This document shows, in pieces, positions 1 to 11,566 of a stretch of 64,000 bases of DNA (the stretch's first letter is position 1; each line of letters begins with the position of its first letter). Position numbers and translations under genes: made by a program. The notes below the pieces were generated by a model. That model was not told the DNA's origin. It did no database searches and saw only the letters and a program-made list of their open reading frames with translations. This DNA comes from Branchiostoma belcheri (Eukaryota; Chordata; Leptocardii; Amphioxiformes; Branchiostomatidae): the NCBI RefSeq assembly GCF_001625305.1, contig NW_017804365.1, forward strand, positions 1,116,824-1,180,823. The letters are read 5' to 3'.

Positions 1-346
1 GGGGGGGGGTCTAAACTCATTTGCATAAGACAGGAAGGCATCGGAATGGTCCGGGTGATGTAAAACAGCTTGAATGAAGAGAATGAAGTTTTTGTGTTCT
101 TTTCAACACTGAACATGTGGTTTGTAACAGCATCAGTATAGCGTTACCACTATAACGTTACAAACCACATATTCCAAAAAAATTCATTCTCAATTCATTG
201 TTGTCAGATTCAACCCATAAAAATTTAGTTAACGCTCAGCATAAAATTCCCCAACACCTCAGAACACAGTGAAAATCAAGCTGTTTAACGTCAACAGGAT
301 CATTCCGATGCCTTCCTGACCTATGCAAATGAGTTTAGACCCCCCA
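1..346. mobile_element. Foldback MITE
   Basis: The two ends are inverted repeats of about 80 bp. The left end reads GGGGGTCTAAACTCATTTGC and its reverse complement forms the right end, with a few mismatches. A second palindrome lies inside, with arms TGTGGTTTGTAAC and GTTACAAACCACA at about 115-168. No coding sequence is present. The superfamily is not clear because the left flank is cut by the window edge. Confidence 0.75.
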
Positions 347-1379
347 TTTTCGTTGAAGAGATTCATTTGTCACGTATAGATACAGTAAGGGTAAGTAAGT
401 CTTGGGGAGTTACTTACCCTTACTCCGGAGGGAGGCAGCGGGGGGTGGGACCCGACAGACCGATGCAAGTCTCGGGCCTAGTCTCGCGCTCTCGCGAGAT
501 TAGGCCACTCCGTGAACAAGATGGACTGATAGCCATCGAAAATTTGAAGGTTAGTATCCTTATCCTTCCAAAGTTGTCACTGATGAAAGAATTCACTAGG
601 AACCCCCCATTTTCGCATTGCATTCTGGGGATAGGAAACTGGTGACTTGCCAGAGAACCTAGCTGAGTCGGGCGGCGAAGAGCTCCTGCAGCCCCGAAGA
701 CAACCCACCGCAACCACGCTAGACTGAACATCAGCCTATGGAGAGTTAGTGTGTTACGCCTAATAGAATGATATAGATGCAGGTACTTTTGTACAAAGAA
801 TAAGATACATGTCGCAGAACACACGGTCTATTGACCACGTTTTGCTGATGCCTTCTTTTTCATAGTCACGACTTAAGGCGCAAAGACATATACGTCTTCA
901 TACGCCTATCATTTGCCGTCGATTCTGCACTAGTTCTTTTCAAGTGTTCCAAGTGTGAAGAATGATCCACCGTCAGTAGGGCTCGTCGCTGATTCCTCTA
1001 TCTTGTCTTTTTCAACTCAGGCCATGCTGATTTGACTAAATCCGCTGCGAACCCTGAACTACTGAAATTGATATTGATTTTTAATTGACCCAAATTTTAA
1101 GCAATTTCTAATTTTAAACAAGATCTAATACTATGTTATTTTAAATCATCAATACTGTTATTTTAATGCGTTATTTTAGTGTGTATTTTAAAGTGTATTT
1201 GTGTGAGTTGTAATTCTGAACGTCTACTACTTGTATATCATTGTAATGTCCTTACATCAATTCAGCCACTCATCGATGCGGCTTGGAACTTTGGACAATT
1301 TCAGTCGACAAGTTGACAATAAACCACTTTATTATTAACCCCCAAAAACTGATGCGACCGTGCAAATAAAATAAAAAGT
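347..1379. other. No recognisable gene
   Basis: I see no exon, RNA gene or complete repeat here. Short open frames on both strands lack splice context and family motifs. A 13-base string CCCCCCATTTTCG occurs near 341 and again near 604, possibly the remnant of a second copy of the preceding element's edge. Confidence 0.4.
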
Positions 1380-1620
1380 TTTGTAAAAAGTTGCCTTTAT
1401 TATGGAATGTGGGCGGGCATGAAGGTTGAACATCCATATTTATTTTTGTATTATATTTTTATTTGCATTTCGGTTTGATTTTGTATTATATTTTGGCTTG
1501 ATTTGTAATCCATGACCCCGCCCTCACCCTCGACCTTGTTGAAAAGCGGTCAAATATATGTACCGAACAAGCTTTCGAGTTTAAATAAAGGCTTACTACT
1601 ACTACTACTACTACTACTAC
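1380..1620 (+). mobile_element. Probable non-LTR retrotransposon 3' end
   Basis: The stretch ends with TTTAAATAAAGGC followed by about nine TAC repeats. A simple-repeat tail directly after an AATAAA-like signal is typical of the 3' ends of CR1/L2-type non-LTR elements. No coding part remains, so it would be a strongly 5'-truncated copy. A plain microsatellite beside a chance AATAAA is the alternative. Confidence 0.4.
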
Positions 1621-2221
1621 AAAGGACTAAACACACAGGGTGTGGTATTGCAAATTATAGACTCATTATCATTCTTCCACATTTTCTTCCAATCCTTTGG
1701 CTTGGATTTTGGCATTCTACGACAATAGTAATGTTTTCAAACATATATTTCTTTGCGATTTATAAGGCATATATTAGCAGATCAGTTGTTTTGTACATTT
1801 TACAACAAGATCTATTTTTTCGTAAACAGACGAAAATTTATGCGCGTACGGATGCCATCCATATAATCAAAACAACATAGTCTTATCTGAGCGAAAGCCA
1901 AAGACGCATACAAGGTTGATAAACCTAGGACACACATCTAAAGGCCAATGTAAAGATAGCCATTTTATTGGAGTTCGTTGGAAACTATTTATGGACAGGA
2001 GTCTGGTGGAAGAAAAATGACTGCACTTAGAAAGCACGAGATTCAGTCCAGGTCTCTTGTATACTGATTAATACGTTCATCATGCTATGATTGTTGTTTG
2101 TTACGCATGAAAAGATCAATTCCTCTCTCTCTCTTCAGTGCTGTGTATCGTTAGAACACAGGAAAACCTTTTGGATAACAGTTGGCATAATCTAGCTACT
2201 AGTACATTCTATGCTACGTCA
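1621..2221. other. No gene; short PIF-like fragment
   Basis: Around 1825-1875 the sequence resembles the inner right arm of the GGCC elements elsewhere in the window (GAAAATTTATGCGCG, then GATGCCATCCAT). The remainder has no feature I can support. Confidence 0.3.
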
Positions 2222-2560
2222 ATGAAGGTTAGACATCCAGGTAATGAGATACGCCAAAACGCAGTTACTCAAGCTACTGGATGTGATTTTGGAAACAGTG
2301 AGACGTTTCAGCTAGTATCCACTAGATCTCGTTTTACTAACTTGCATCATCTTGTCTTGACTTGTCTACCTTTTGTTTATTTTTCGACTTCCAAAAATTG
2401 TCTTCAGTTATTTGCATATCTATCAATAGTTTGTGCCTATGAACCATCTCCCTTGGTTTCTCAGTCACTGACGAAAGCTAGTGGATACTAGCTGAAACTA
2501 CTGACCGTTTCCTAAATCAAATGCAGTTGCTTGAGTAACTGCTTTTTGGCGTATATTCTA
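2222..2560. mobile_element. Foldback MITE with about 90-bp arms
   Basis: The left arm (ATACGCCAAAACGCAGTTAC, ACTCAAGC, TAGTATCCACTAG) is repeated inverted on the right (GCTTGAGTAACTGC, GGCGTAT). Partial relatives occur near 17.6, 22.6 and 56.2 kb. The 22.6 kb relative also shares the bases just left of the arm (GAAGGTTAGACATCC), so the element begins slightly outside the inverted repeat. It is non-coding. The superfamily is unknown. Confidence 0.7.
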
Positions 2561-2660
2561 TGCTGTGCATAAAATGAAATTTTGCATTATTGTCTACTAT
2601 CTAATCGGACTGTTCGTTTCTTTGCCTTCGACTAAATATCTTACTATTATCTGCCATACA

Positions 2661-3246
2661 TTAACCCTATTCAGACGGGGGGGGGGGGGCTTTTGAGGTC
2701 CGCGCCCACTTTCATCTCAGATAGCGCCCGAACGGCTTGCTCTAGATCCGTAAATTTGGTGACTTTTCCTAAAAAGTATTTGTCAACAATTTCATATTAA
2801 TCAGATAAGTTCATGATTTTTGTGTTGCCATGGCAACGGGTTTCTGACAGGCAATTTTTGAAAAAAATCGGTAATATTTTGGTTTAAACATTAAATGTTT
2901 CTAGGTTCTATGTTTATTTACACTTTCTTTTTAACATTAATAACATTTTATATAATTATATCTATATATAATTTGTATCATGAAAAATTCATAATTTATG
3001 CTAGATTGATGACGTTATCGGTCGAAATCCAAGATTGCAAACCATATAATTAGCTATTGTGTAACCATGTTTTTTTCACTAAAAATTTTATAATTACATG
3101 AAAGTTGTTATGAATTAATTTAATTAGTACATCATTCCCTGAAAATTTGGTGGACCTACAATAAGTGGTTGTTGAGTTACAGGGGGCGGGCCTCAAAAGC
3201 CCCCCCCCCTGATCTGAGCCTGCCCAAAAAAGCCCGGTCTGAATAC
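2661..3246. mobile_element. TTAA element (piggyBac-like MITE), copy 1
   Basis: It begins TTAACCCTATTCAGAC, followed by a long G run. It ends with a C run and AAAAAAGCCCGGTCTGAATA, the inverted counterpart. TTAA plus CCC ends are the hallmark of piggyBac-type elements. The right terminus has lost its GGGTTAA (CCTGTTAC is found instead), so this copy is degraded. Inside lies the palindrome GTTGCCATGGCAAC at 2824-2837. No transposase is encoded. Confidence 0.7.
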
Positions 3247-4051
3247 CTGTTACAATGATCGTTGTGCAATAAACTTTAACTTGACCAAAGGGATTTGTTT
3301 TTGGTGGCGTAAGAATGTGTGTGGCATAGCACGATAACACACACAATCACATATTCACGACCTTCTCCGATTTTTTTCCATAACATCAGCCGACCAGATT
3401 TTTTGCCTTGCCTTCTTTAACCATATCTAGACGGGTTTTTTTTGTGATTCGTGAACGGTATATCGTATTTATGACCCCGACCCAAGAAAAAATATGCTAC
3501 CGGTTATGTGGTGATGAGCGTATGTAGCGCATATGACTTTCCTCCATGCATATATTTCTAGAAATAATGTGTGAGATTAGAAGATGACAATTACCTGTTT
3601 TGTCGCTAGATGGCGCATGTAGACAGTAAATGACAGTGCCGATTGTATATACATATGGTATGTAGTTACATGGATGGCATCTGCGAGCGCATGAATTCTG
3701 GGCCGTTTCCAAAAAAAAAGTTGAACCTTGTTGTAAACCGTACAAACCAGTTGCAAGATGAGCAAATATACAGCGTAAGTTGCAAAATAAAATATTTAGA
3801 AACGATACAAATGTCGTAGAATGCCAAAATCAAACAAAAAGACGAAAATGTAGAGAAATGAATTTGTAGAGTAAATCATTCGCCAAACGATATTTTTGTC
3901 ATTTGTTAAATAATCATGACCACGTAGATTTTATAATGTAATTATAATGTAATTATAATGTAATTTTTTTGCAAAATTTTTTTTAATATTCGCATGGCCT
4001 AAACAACAGGCAAAATGACTGACAAACACCGTCTGTAGTTAACATACGTGT
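3247..4051. other. No gene; 11-bp triple repeat
   Basis: The only structure seen is three head-to-tail copies of ATAATGTAATT at about 3936-3966. Minus-strand open frames here (60-98 codons) show no family motif or splice context. Confidence 0.35.
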
Positions 4052-4967
4052 TTAACCCTACCTAGACCGGGGGGGGGCTAAAAGTGCCCGCGGCAACTTT
4101 GATGTCACCTAGCGTCTAAACGGCTAGCCGTAGAACGGCCAAACTTGGTGACTTTACCTAGAATATTGTTGGCAACAATTCTCTATCATTGGAATAAGAT
4201 AATAATTTTTTGTGTTGCCATGGCAACGGGTTTCTGACAGGCATTTTTTGCTAAATTTAGTACTTTTTGTTTCAACAATAGAATTTTATGGGTTTTATGT
4301 CAAGTTACTCATGGTTTCTAATATAAATGACATCCCATATAATTTTATGTAAATTTTATCATTAAATATGCATAATTTATGCTAATTTGATGACGTCATT
4401 AGCCAAAATCCAAGATGGCGGACCATATCATTAGAACAGGTATATACAGGTTATTTTCATTACAATTTCATCAATACTTCCATTTCTTTTTCCAAAAAAT
4501 GTTTAAATGAAGGTCTTTAGTATGTTTACAATGTATTTTAGGCTTTATCATGAAAAAAAATATTTTTGAAAATTCAAGATTGATGATCCAAGATGGCGGA
4601 TATCTTAAATATGCATGACGTCATTTTATGACGTCACCGGTGTTGCTATGGGCAACATAAGACTTAGTACACCATAATATTCTGTCATAAACACTTTTGG
4701 TACAGTTATGTTGAATACCATTTAGTTTTCAGGGAAAAACCTGTTTAGACGGTTTTGGCCAATAAAATCACATTAATGACGTCATAATGACGTCATATTA
4801 CGTCATAACGACATAAAAATTGTAGATATAATACATTTTTACTAGTACACCATTCTCTAAAAATTTGGTGGTCATACGCCATACCGTTCGCGAGTTCTTA
4901 GGGGGGTCAAAAGAGCCCCCCCCCCGGTCCACCCATGTCAAAAAAAGCCCGGTCTAGGTAGGGTTAA
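4052..4967. mobile_element. TTAA element (piggyBac-like MITE), copy 2, complete
   Basis: The ends are perfect: TTAACCCTACCTAGACCGGG on the left and CCCGGTCTAGGTAGGGTTAA on the right, with TTAA as the target duplication. The element is 916 bp and non-coding. It contains the X-box palindrome at 4214-4227, five TGACGTCA palindromes (4391, 4616, 4629, 4777 and 4788) and two AAGATGGCGGA motifs (about 4412 and 4591). The G and C runs just inside the termini could pair. This is the best reference copy in the window. Confidence 0.85.
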
Positions 4968-5995
4968 AGTTACGCAGGCTGAAATTGACCGCGACCTATC
5001 TACGAGTTTAGAGCGATTAATAAAGGAGCTGGAAAGCTGTTGGCAACTCCCCAAAAAATTCCTTTCCATGTTACTCCTTAAAAAACAGGTCGGAAATGAT
5101 CGTCGTTTAGAATATAGTGGACCACAACATACTACTTGGCCAACTAAAATTTTAAGGTTTTAAAGGATTATTTGTCAGATAGAACGCAAGATGTCTCGAA
5201 AAATAATTTCATTTCATTCCATAAAACAGTTGCATGCAGTGCCCAACAATGATCTATACTCGGTCCTCTTCTATAATTTAAAAAAAAAATCTATATCAAC
5301 GATCTTGCTCTGGTATCAGTGTGTGGTGGTCAAACAGGAGTCTGAACCCCCTGCTATAAAAATACAACATGATGTAACCCAACACTAGTCATCATGGTAA
5401 CAGACAGTCTGGTTCAGTTTATTGACCTTTTTTGGTTTAGAGAAGAAGAGGAAGAAAAAACTGAAGAAAAAACTATGTTTTCTTCCGGTAAACATAACTA
5501 AATGGATAGTTTAAGGCAAATAAGTTTTCCACTAACACAGACACAACACACTTCATTATTTTTACATGAACAAGTAAGAAATACACACTGTTTCTAGGAG
5601 TCTTCAAAAACGAAAAACCCTTATGGAAGTTTCATATTGACCAGATTTGAAAACGAATCTCTAAGAATATTGTTACTTTTACAAGCCGTAGCAGACTGGA
5701 TTTCATTTCATGAACTATTATGTATAACAATGCAACCTGCTCATACATTGTAGCTCAGTAGTGTGCTAATGGCTCATTGTTCTAAAGGTGATGAAGCTTT
5801 TTACTTGCTGCACACGTGTATTTGCGTCATGGGATATTGCCAAATCAGTTGACAAAGCGCCGAAGCAATAAAGACTTTAATGTGTAACAGGCAACGTACA
5901 TTAATGAGTGATATTATTGAAGTGTAAAACCAAAGTCTGTTACTTTATGGTCCTGTCACACATTCGCGAACTTGGCGTCCCGAACATTTTTTTTT
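4968..5995. other. No gene; fragment of a dispersed foldback repeat
   Basis: Around 5325-5490 there is a reverse-oriented, degraded relative of the foldback element at 16.3-16.7 kb (AACATGATGTAACCCAACA, then CATGGTAACAGAC, then a purine-rich centre). Near 5945 the string CCTGTCACACATTCGCGAAC resembles the edge of the repeat family near 36.4 and 52.3 kb. No exon is seen. Confidence 0.4.
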
Positions 5996-6840
5996 ACCTT
6001 CGCCAAGAAGGTTATGTTTTCAGAGGCATTCGTGTATGTGTGTGTCATTCCGTCTGTAAACACGATAACTTGAGAAGGATTAAATGGATTGTCTTGGTAC
6101 TTTGTAGGTAGGTAGGTCTTGATGAGACTTCGAAATGATTAGATTTTGGACCCCCTTGTTATGGTACTGCAGCTGAACTTCCGGTTTTGATATCTCATGA
6201 TCGAGACATGCTAGGGTGACGAAATTTGCATGGTAGGTAGCTCTTGTGCTGGGAAAGAAGTGACGTAGGATTGAGCCCCCTATAGCGTCTTACTCTGGGA
6301 CTTCAGGTCTATCTGTTTTAAAATACTCAAAAGAGGATAACTCAAGAGCCGGTTGACGGATCGTCGTGATTTTTGGTATGTAGTTAGCTTACGTGATGTT
6401 TGATAAAATTATGAGACAATTATGCAAATATGGATGTTATTTGCATAATTATTGTAAAATTCTATAAATCAGCTTGTGAGATTGGTAATTGAGGAAACAC
6501 AGACAGATAATGATTAGGTAAATGAGGACTTCATTTGCATAATTAATGAGAAAATTATAATTCTGTAATGATAACTTCCTTAATGTCATACTTGTGGCAT
6601 TTGAAACTCCAGTGAAGGTAAACATCATTAAAAATAATGTATTTAAATTAGGATCTCATTTGCATAATTTATGAGAATGCTAGAATGGCATTGTTTGTTA
6701 ATATAAGACTGCCTTTTGGTTGACATTGTGATAAATTGATATACTTCATCAAAATGAGTATCTTATTTGAACAATCAGGGGAATGATCTGTCAGTCATAA
6801 AGATTCACATGATTTGGCGAAGATATGAGATCGGGGAACT
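5996..6840. mobile_element. Dispersed element with CCTTCGCC ends
   Basis: The left end reads CCTTCGCCAAGAAGGTTATG and the right end has TTTGGCGAAGA, a short inverted pair. The interior repeats ATTTGCATAATTA-like strings several times (near 6425, 6443, 6534 and 6660). Partial relatives are visible near 13.75 kb (TTTGACGAAGG) and 25.3 kb. It carries no coding sequence. I infer a non-autonomous DNA element, without assigning a superfamily. Confidence 0.5.
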
Positions 6841-7637
6841 CTAGTTTCATTATTTAGTACTTGTGATGTTACTGCCTAATAGCCTATGGTAAATGGAGGC
6901 TTCTCATTGGTCGACATCACCGGCTGTATGATAATAACATTAAGTTCGATCCACTGGAAGAGTCCATTCTTAAATATTGGTCATATACAATTTAGGGCTG
7001 AAGTGATTTAAAAAAAAACATAATATTTTATTTCAATTCATCACCAAGTGAAAACACCATCTTCTAATTTCAAATGCATAGATGTTCCCTAGTAACCACT
7101 CCACTTCCCCCTCTTATACAGTCCTGCAGTTTTCGTAACGATCAGCAGGTGTCCAATTCAATAGTTTTAGTCATGCATGAGCAATAAGCAAAACCCACAG
7201 GAGAACGTACAACAGTAGTCAGTTGCCTGTAGTCTTCAATTTTGTTGGCTAGATCAGATCAGACAGGATATATACACTGTCTCCTATGAGATGCTCTGAT
7301 ATTGCTTTGGATAAAATCTGCTGCAAGAAGAAAAGCCCACTGGTCAAAGACCACACTTGTCTTATATATGAGATGATCAATCAAAGAGTAGATCGCCATG
7401 TATCAGGGGAAAGGGTCATAACACGAAATCCGTCTAAGACGTCCTACATTGTGGTTTCCAAGAAGTACGAATAAAGCTGTAAAGAAGGCAGAAGAAATTT
7501 ATTGCGTCCTTTTTGGTACATTGACGGTGTGACTTCATGTTCTGTTCCTGAATAGGTAGACATAACCACATTCCTTTACAGCAAAGGATTTGCCAACGTT
7601 GTGATTTAGATAAAATTGAGGATGGGTGTCGTTTTCC
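6841..7637. other. No recognisable gene
   Basis: Nothing supportable except a block near 7555-7635 (GTAGACATAACCACATTCCT and following). It recurs near 25975-26045 as GTAGACGTAACCACATTCCT, so it belongs to an unnamed dispersed repeat. Confidence 0.35.
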
Positions 7638-7787
7638 ACTAGGTTCTCCACTAGCTCACATAACTTCACCGTCCAGATTCCTTGTTCGAAATCTTTTTAC
7701 AGTGACAGTTTCTTTCCCCGTACGGCCAAGCTTTGGAATTCCTTTCCTCCAATTCCTTTCCTCCAAAACTACTCTGTTACAGAATAA
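7638..7787 (+). pseudogene. Non-LTR reverse transcriptase C-terminal remnant
   Basis: One frame gives a tail with FTVQIPCSK, FYSDSFFPRT and AKLWNSFPP, ending at TAA. The SFFPRT...WN-LP signature closes the polymerase ORF in CR1/Jockey-type non-LTR retrotransposons, where the phrase sits just before the stop codon. Everything upstream (endonuclease and polymerase core) is missing. This is an isolated 5'-truncated or decayed copy, not a host gene. Confidence 0.65.
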
Positions 7788-8000
7788 AAAATAAATAAAT
7801 ATTCGTCTCTGTCACAAATGTCTACGAGTTCAGAACTACCTACTCAGATTCGCATCAAATTCACTCCATACAAAACTATTTCATAATGAAGTTACCATCA
7901 ATATGTCTGCGTTATACGACATTTCAGTAATTGATTAATGACCACCATTTCAGGTGCACAGTACCATTCATAGTGCCTCAATACAGTTCTACTAATTAAG

Positions 8001-8487
8001 GGCCACAGCAAGTAATGTTTATGGATTACATCAGTGCGCTCATTGATTTTCACATTATCAAAAAAATTGTTGCTAATGTAAATGTTAATGTTAATGTAAA
8101 AAATTGTTGATAATGGTCAACATGCCGAAAATGGGCAAAGTTGTCTGTTGCCATGTCGGAAGGTGGATGGCAGATAAATATGAAGATAGGAGACAAGACA
8201 GGGCTCTGATTTAATGTTTTGTCTTTTACTTTGATGCACTGTATTTGTGATGGTGGCTGTGAGTAGGTGATGTTCCCAAATTTGTACAATGATAGAAACC
8301 TTTTATTTATCAAAGTTATGAGAAATGGATGTTGTAATTGTTGGCAGTAATATTAGCAAAACATAGGTAACGTTGAACAAGGTTTAAGATGTCAACATTT
8401 GATCTTGTTTTCCTGGCTCACCTTGATGTTTTTTCGCCCTATCGCATTAGATTTGGAGTTTGCGGAGGATATTTACTTGCTGTGGCC
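8001..8487. mobile_element. PIF/Harbinger-like MITE (GGCCACAGCAAG family)
   Basis: It starts GGCCACAGCAAGTAATG and ends TTTACTTGCTGTGGCC. TAA follows on the right and TAAG precedes on the left. GGCC termini with a 3-bp TWA duplication fit PIF/Harbinger, Tourist-like elements. The interior (CATGCCGAAAATGGGCAAAG, CAGATAAATATGAAGA) is shared with copies at 15.5, 23.8, 30.3 and 63.7 kb. It is non-coding. Confidence 0.7.
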
Positions 8488-8559
8488 TAATTGTTGAATA
8501 ATATCTTCTTGTTTTTGGTGACGCCTCAGGGGGGAGCCTAATGGCACAGTATTGTGTGT

Positions 8560-8880
8560 AGTTTGCAAGAATTCTAGGAATTGCACAGGCATTTTTTCCA
8601 CAGGCATGGCATGTCTACAGGCATGTTGATGGCACACTTTTATGGACACATTCCTACGTAGTCCTAAATTCTTGCCCACATACCCACATGCCTTTCAAGT
8701 GGAAGTTTTACATTCTTCCCACATTTCTTCCCACATGCCTTCCAAGTGGATGCCTTAGCATTCCAAGTGGAAGTCTTACATTCTTGCTCACATTCCTGTC
8801 CCACATGCCTTCCAAGTGAATGAACTACAAACTCCTAAAACATTTTAGAATTACTTCTGTGAGTACAGTCGATAGTGATC
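8560..8880 (+). repeat. CCTTCCAAGTGG irregular repeat, copy 1
   Basis: Variants of CCCACATGCCTTCCAAGTGG and TTTTACATTCTTGC recur irregularly several times. A longer relative with the same downstream sequence (ATTTTAGA, TTACTTCTGTGAGTA) lies at about 10.88-11.21 kb. The two blocks flank a reverse transcriptase remnant. Function is unknown. Confidence 0.5.
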
Positions 8881-9248
8881 AGATGTGCTGTTGTAGTACC
8901 AGGTAGCCGCTTGTGTTGAGTGTCCGTTGGATAGGTAAGTTTGCCATATACATTATCTTTGTCTAGTTTTCAAGGTCGTGATTTGGAGTTAGTTTTTTTT
9001 TAAGTTGCCAACACTAGTCAAAGAAGTTGCCAACACTAGTCAAAGTGTGTGTTGTTTTAGGATCTGTTATGACAATAGACAATAGCATTTTAAGGAGGGC
9101 CCCGCATGCCCATTTTCCGTAGAGTGTAATTGACTGTTTTAATTCTACGACTGTAACCGGACCGATCTATTAACGCCATGTTCAATGATGAATCCTATGA
9201 TGAATTCTACGTAAGTCAGCACAAGACAATATTATTATTAGACTTTAA

Positions 9249-9770
9249 TAAATGTATCTTGGCTTACATCTCACTCCAAATTTATCATGGTCACTCCACG
9301 TGTCAACTCTGGTGACGAAAGCAATGAAGCGAGTTAACTTGTTGACAAGAATATCAAATTTTGTGCCACGGAAAACGCTTGAAATCTTGTACAAAGCCAT
9401 GATACGTCCTTTACTTGAGTACGCCAATGTTGCCTGGTGTGGTGTTCTTATGAAGGATTCAGACCTCCTTGAGTCAGTCCAGGTGTCCGCTGCCCGGGCT
9501 TGCACAGGCGCAATGAGAGGGACGAATCACCACCGCATCCTATGTGACGTCGGTTGGGAAACACTTGCCAACGGACGCGAAAAGTTCAAACTTGTTCACT
9601 TTTATAAAATGGCCAATGGCTTAGTTCCCAAATATCTACAAGACTTGGTTCCCCCACTTATCCGTGATTCCACCCCTTATGGCCTGCGTACTGACCAGAA
9701 TTATCTCCCTTTTACCCACGCTGTCTTTCCACCAAGCTTCTATTGAGTCGCATGGTTGGGATACATTCAA
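9249..9770 (+). pseudogene. Non-LTR reverse transcriptase C-terminal fragment
   Basis: The open frame of 164 codons matches the thumb and post-polymerase region of CR1/Rex/Jockey-type reverse transcriptases. It contains YLGLHLTPNLSWS, then a basic helix KAMKRVNLL, then LYKAMIRPLLEYANVAW, a DLLESVQVSAARACTGA block, LVHFYKMANGLVPKYLQDL and YGLR. The catalytic palm with its YADD-like motif is absent because a stop lies just upstream, so the copy is 5'-truncated. The frame breaks near 9744: the FPPS phrase stays in this frame, but the expected tryptophan (HGWDTF) is found in the next frame. It was once part of a mobile element and is not functional. Confidence 0.85.
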
Positions 9771-10879
9771 GTTGATATTTATGAGTTCAAAAAAATCGGC
9801 GAGTACAATATTATCATGTGACCCGTTTCTAGCAAACTAACACATATTAGATGTTTTGTGCTACCGTTTTACAAGAAGTTCTAAATATAACAACTCTTCA
9901 TGAATGGAAAGGATTGTTCATAAAAATTTCTATTTCATTACAAATTCAAACTGTTGACCCGGAGATCAGTTAGCTAGGATAGGCTAGGTATATCGCGAAG
10001 TTAACTCCTCACGAACATAAATGCACTTACATATATGTTGTACACATCAGAGGTTGACATTGATAGGTTGTTGACGTTGGTTGGCATAACCAAATATATT
10101 GACTAGATCAATTTTGTTATAGGACAATGTAGAAGTACACATGTATTTTAGAGTTTTTTTGTGCATGCAGTCCTAAGTATGCCGTAAAATTAATCATGTA
10201 TGATATATGACAATACATCTGCATACTATCTACACCAGAGAGAGATTTGTACTTCTGTAAGACCATCGACACAGGTGTTTTATACGGCTTTATTTAGCCT
10301 TAAATGGATTTCCTGTTACATTACCTTAAGTTTGCCTGGCCATAGGGTGCTTGCGGAAGGCCTCCGGTTAGAAAAAATACCACCCAAAAACGACAACTGC
10401 AAGGGGTCATTCGCACCTTCTGCCATGTGATGACTTTTTGAAAACTAGTAGAAGGGAAACCTTTTTTTCAGGCCCAAGATCATCAGTTTTGGCTTGCACA
10501 ATAATTCCTCTCCGGCTGTCACACAGTCCTATGTGAACTATTTCCGCCCAGAACGTTGGTCCTCTGCGTGCCCAGTTCCATTTTCTTAGCCACCTCAGCA
10601 ATATATCCTGTAACTGTCAAGTCCAGTCCGTGAAATGCGGGTGGTCGTCTTTAAATTGTACTACGTTACTCAGATGTGTTGTTGCCATTTACGATTAAGC
10701 GCTTAGTGGTGGTGTGGTTTCTCCTGAAGAGAACAACGACGTTTCATTCGGGAGCTGTTCGATTTGGAACAACGTGGAATTTGTACAATGCCTGCCCTTC
10801 GTCATGCGCTGAAAACCGGTGGGACATATAGCGGTATGGTTGCTATGCCTGCATTCTTAACATGCGCTGTAAACCCTAG
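9771..10879. other. No recognisable gene
   Basis: No exon or repeat could be supported. The possible frames of 64-76 codons lack motifs. Confidence 0.35.
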
Positions 10880-11210
10880 GGATTTGTGGCATGTCGTCAA
10901 TGCCTGTCTGCACATGCACTGAAGTCTTATGGATGTCCTACTTCCTGGCCCTCATTCCCACATGTCTTCCAAGTGGATGTTTTACATTCTTGCCATTCCC
11001 ACATGCCTTCCAAGTGGAAGTTTTACATTCTTGCTTCCATGCATTCGCACATGCCTTACAACATTCCTTCCAAGTGGAAGTCTTCAAGCCTTCCAAGTGG
11101 AAGTCCTACATTTTTGCTCACATTCCTTTCCCATGCCTTCCAGGTGAATAAACTACAACCTCTAAAGACATTTTAGACATTACTTCTGTGAGTAAAGTCG
11201 ATCACATTGT
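10880..11210 (+). repeat. CCTTCCAAGTGG irregular repeat, copy 2
   Basis: CCTTCCAAGTGG appears at least five times with spacers such as AAGTTTTACATTCTTGC. The block ends with the same ACATTACTTCTGTGAGTA as copy 1 at 8.6-8.9 kb. Three overlapping open frames of 72-96 codons run through it only because the repeat lacks stops. Confidence 0.55.
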
Positions 11211-11446
11211 GAATCTGAACATGTTGGGGAAATGCTGAGAAGGAGACTTACAGATATGCACTGATGATGTCTTCGAAGCTTCTACAGTTTTCAAAATGGA
11301 AGTCAAACCCTTCAGACATAGTTTTAGACATAGCTACAATTTTAGACAACTACCTTTCATCATGTAGATTTTAGTTATTTTATATACTGTTCTTCAATGT
11401 CCTTTTATGTTTGTAGCCTCTGGGCATGAATTTGCAATAAACTTCT

Positions 11447-11485
11447 CAATTATTATGATAGAAGAGAAAGATATCATAATAATAG
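11447..11485. repeat. Perfect 12-bp hairpin
   Basis: ATTATTATGATA is followed after a purine-rich loop by its exact reverse complement TATCATAATAAT. It sits just after GCATGAATTTGCAATAAACTT, a string that recurs as a retroelement-like tail elsewhere in the window. Confidence 0.6.
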
Positions 11486-11518
11486 TACCTGTTTAAATGC
11501 AGCAGAGCTCAGAAGACT

Positions 11519-11566
11519 GTCGGTACAGATTCACAAGAATTTTTAGTCTTGTGAATCTGTACCGAC
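11519..11566. repeat. Perfect 20-bp hairpin
   Basis: The arm GTCGGTACAGATTCACAAGA is followed by an eight-base loop and its exact reverse complement. A perfect 20-bp stem with so short a loop is rare by chance and implies a young palindrome or a selected structure. It is shorter than a typical microRNA precursor stem. Confidence 0.8.

Noticed and set aside
420-824. 134-codon minus-strand open frame
   Set aside because: No start context, splice signal or family motif; overlaps a plus frame of similar quality. Treated as chance.
9245-9505. 86-codon minus frame
   Set aside because: Antisense shadow of the reverse transcriptase fragment.
10886-11176. Three overlapping frames of 72-96 codons
   Set aside because: They exist only because the CCTTCCAAGTGG repeat lacks stop codons.
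11519-11566. microRNA precursor
   Set aside because: The stem is only 20 bp, with perfect pairing and an 8-base loop; too short for a usual precursor.
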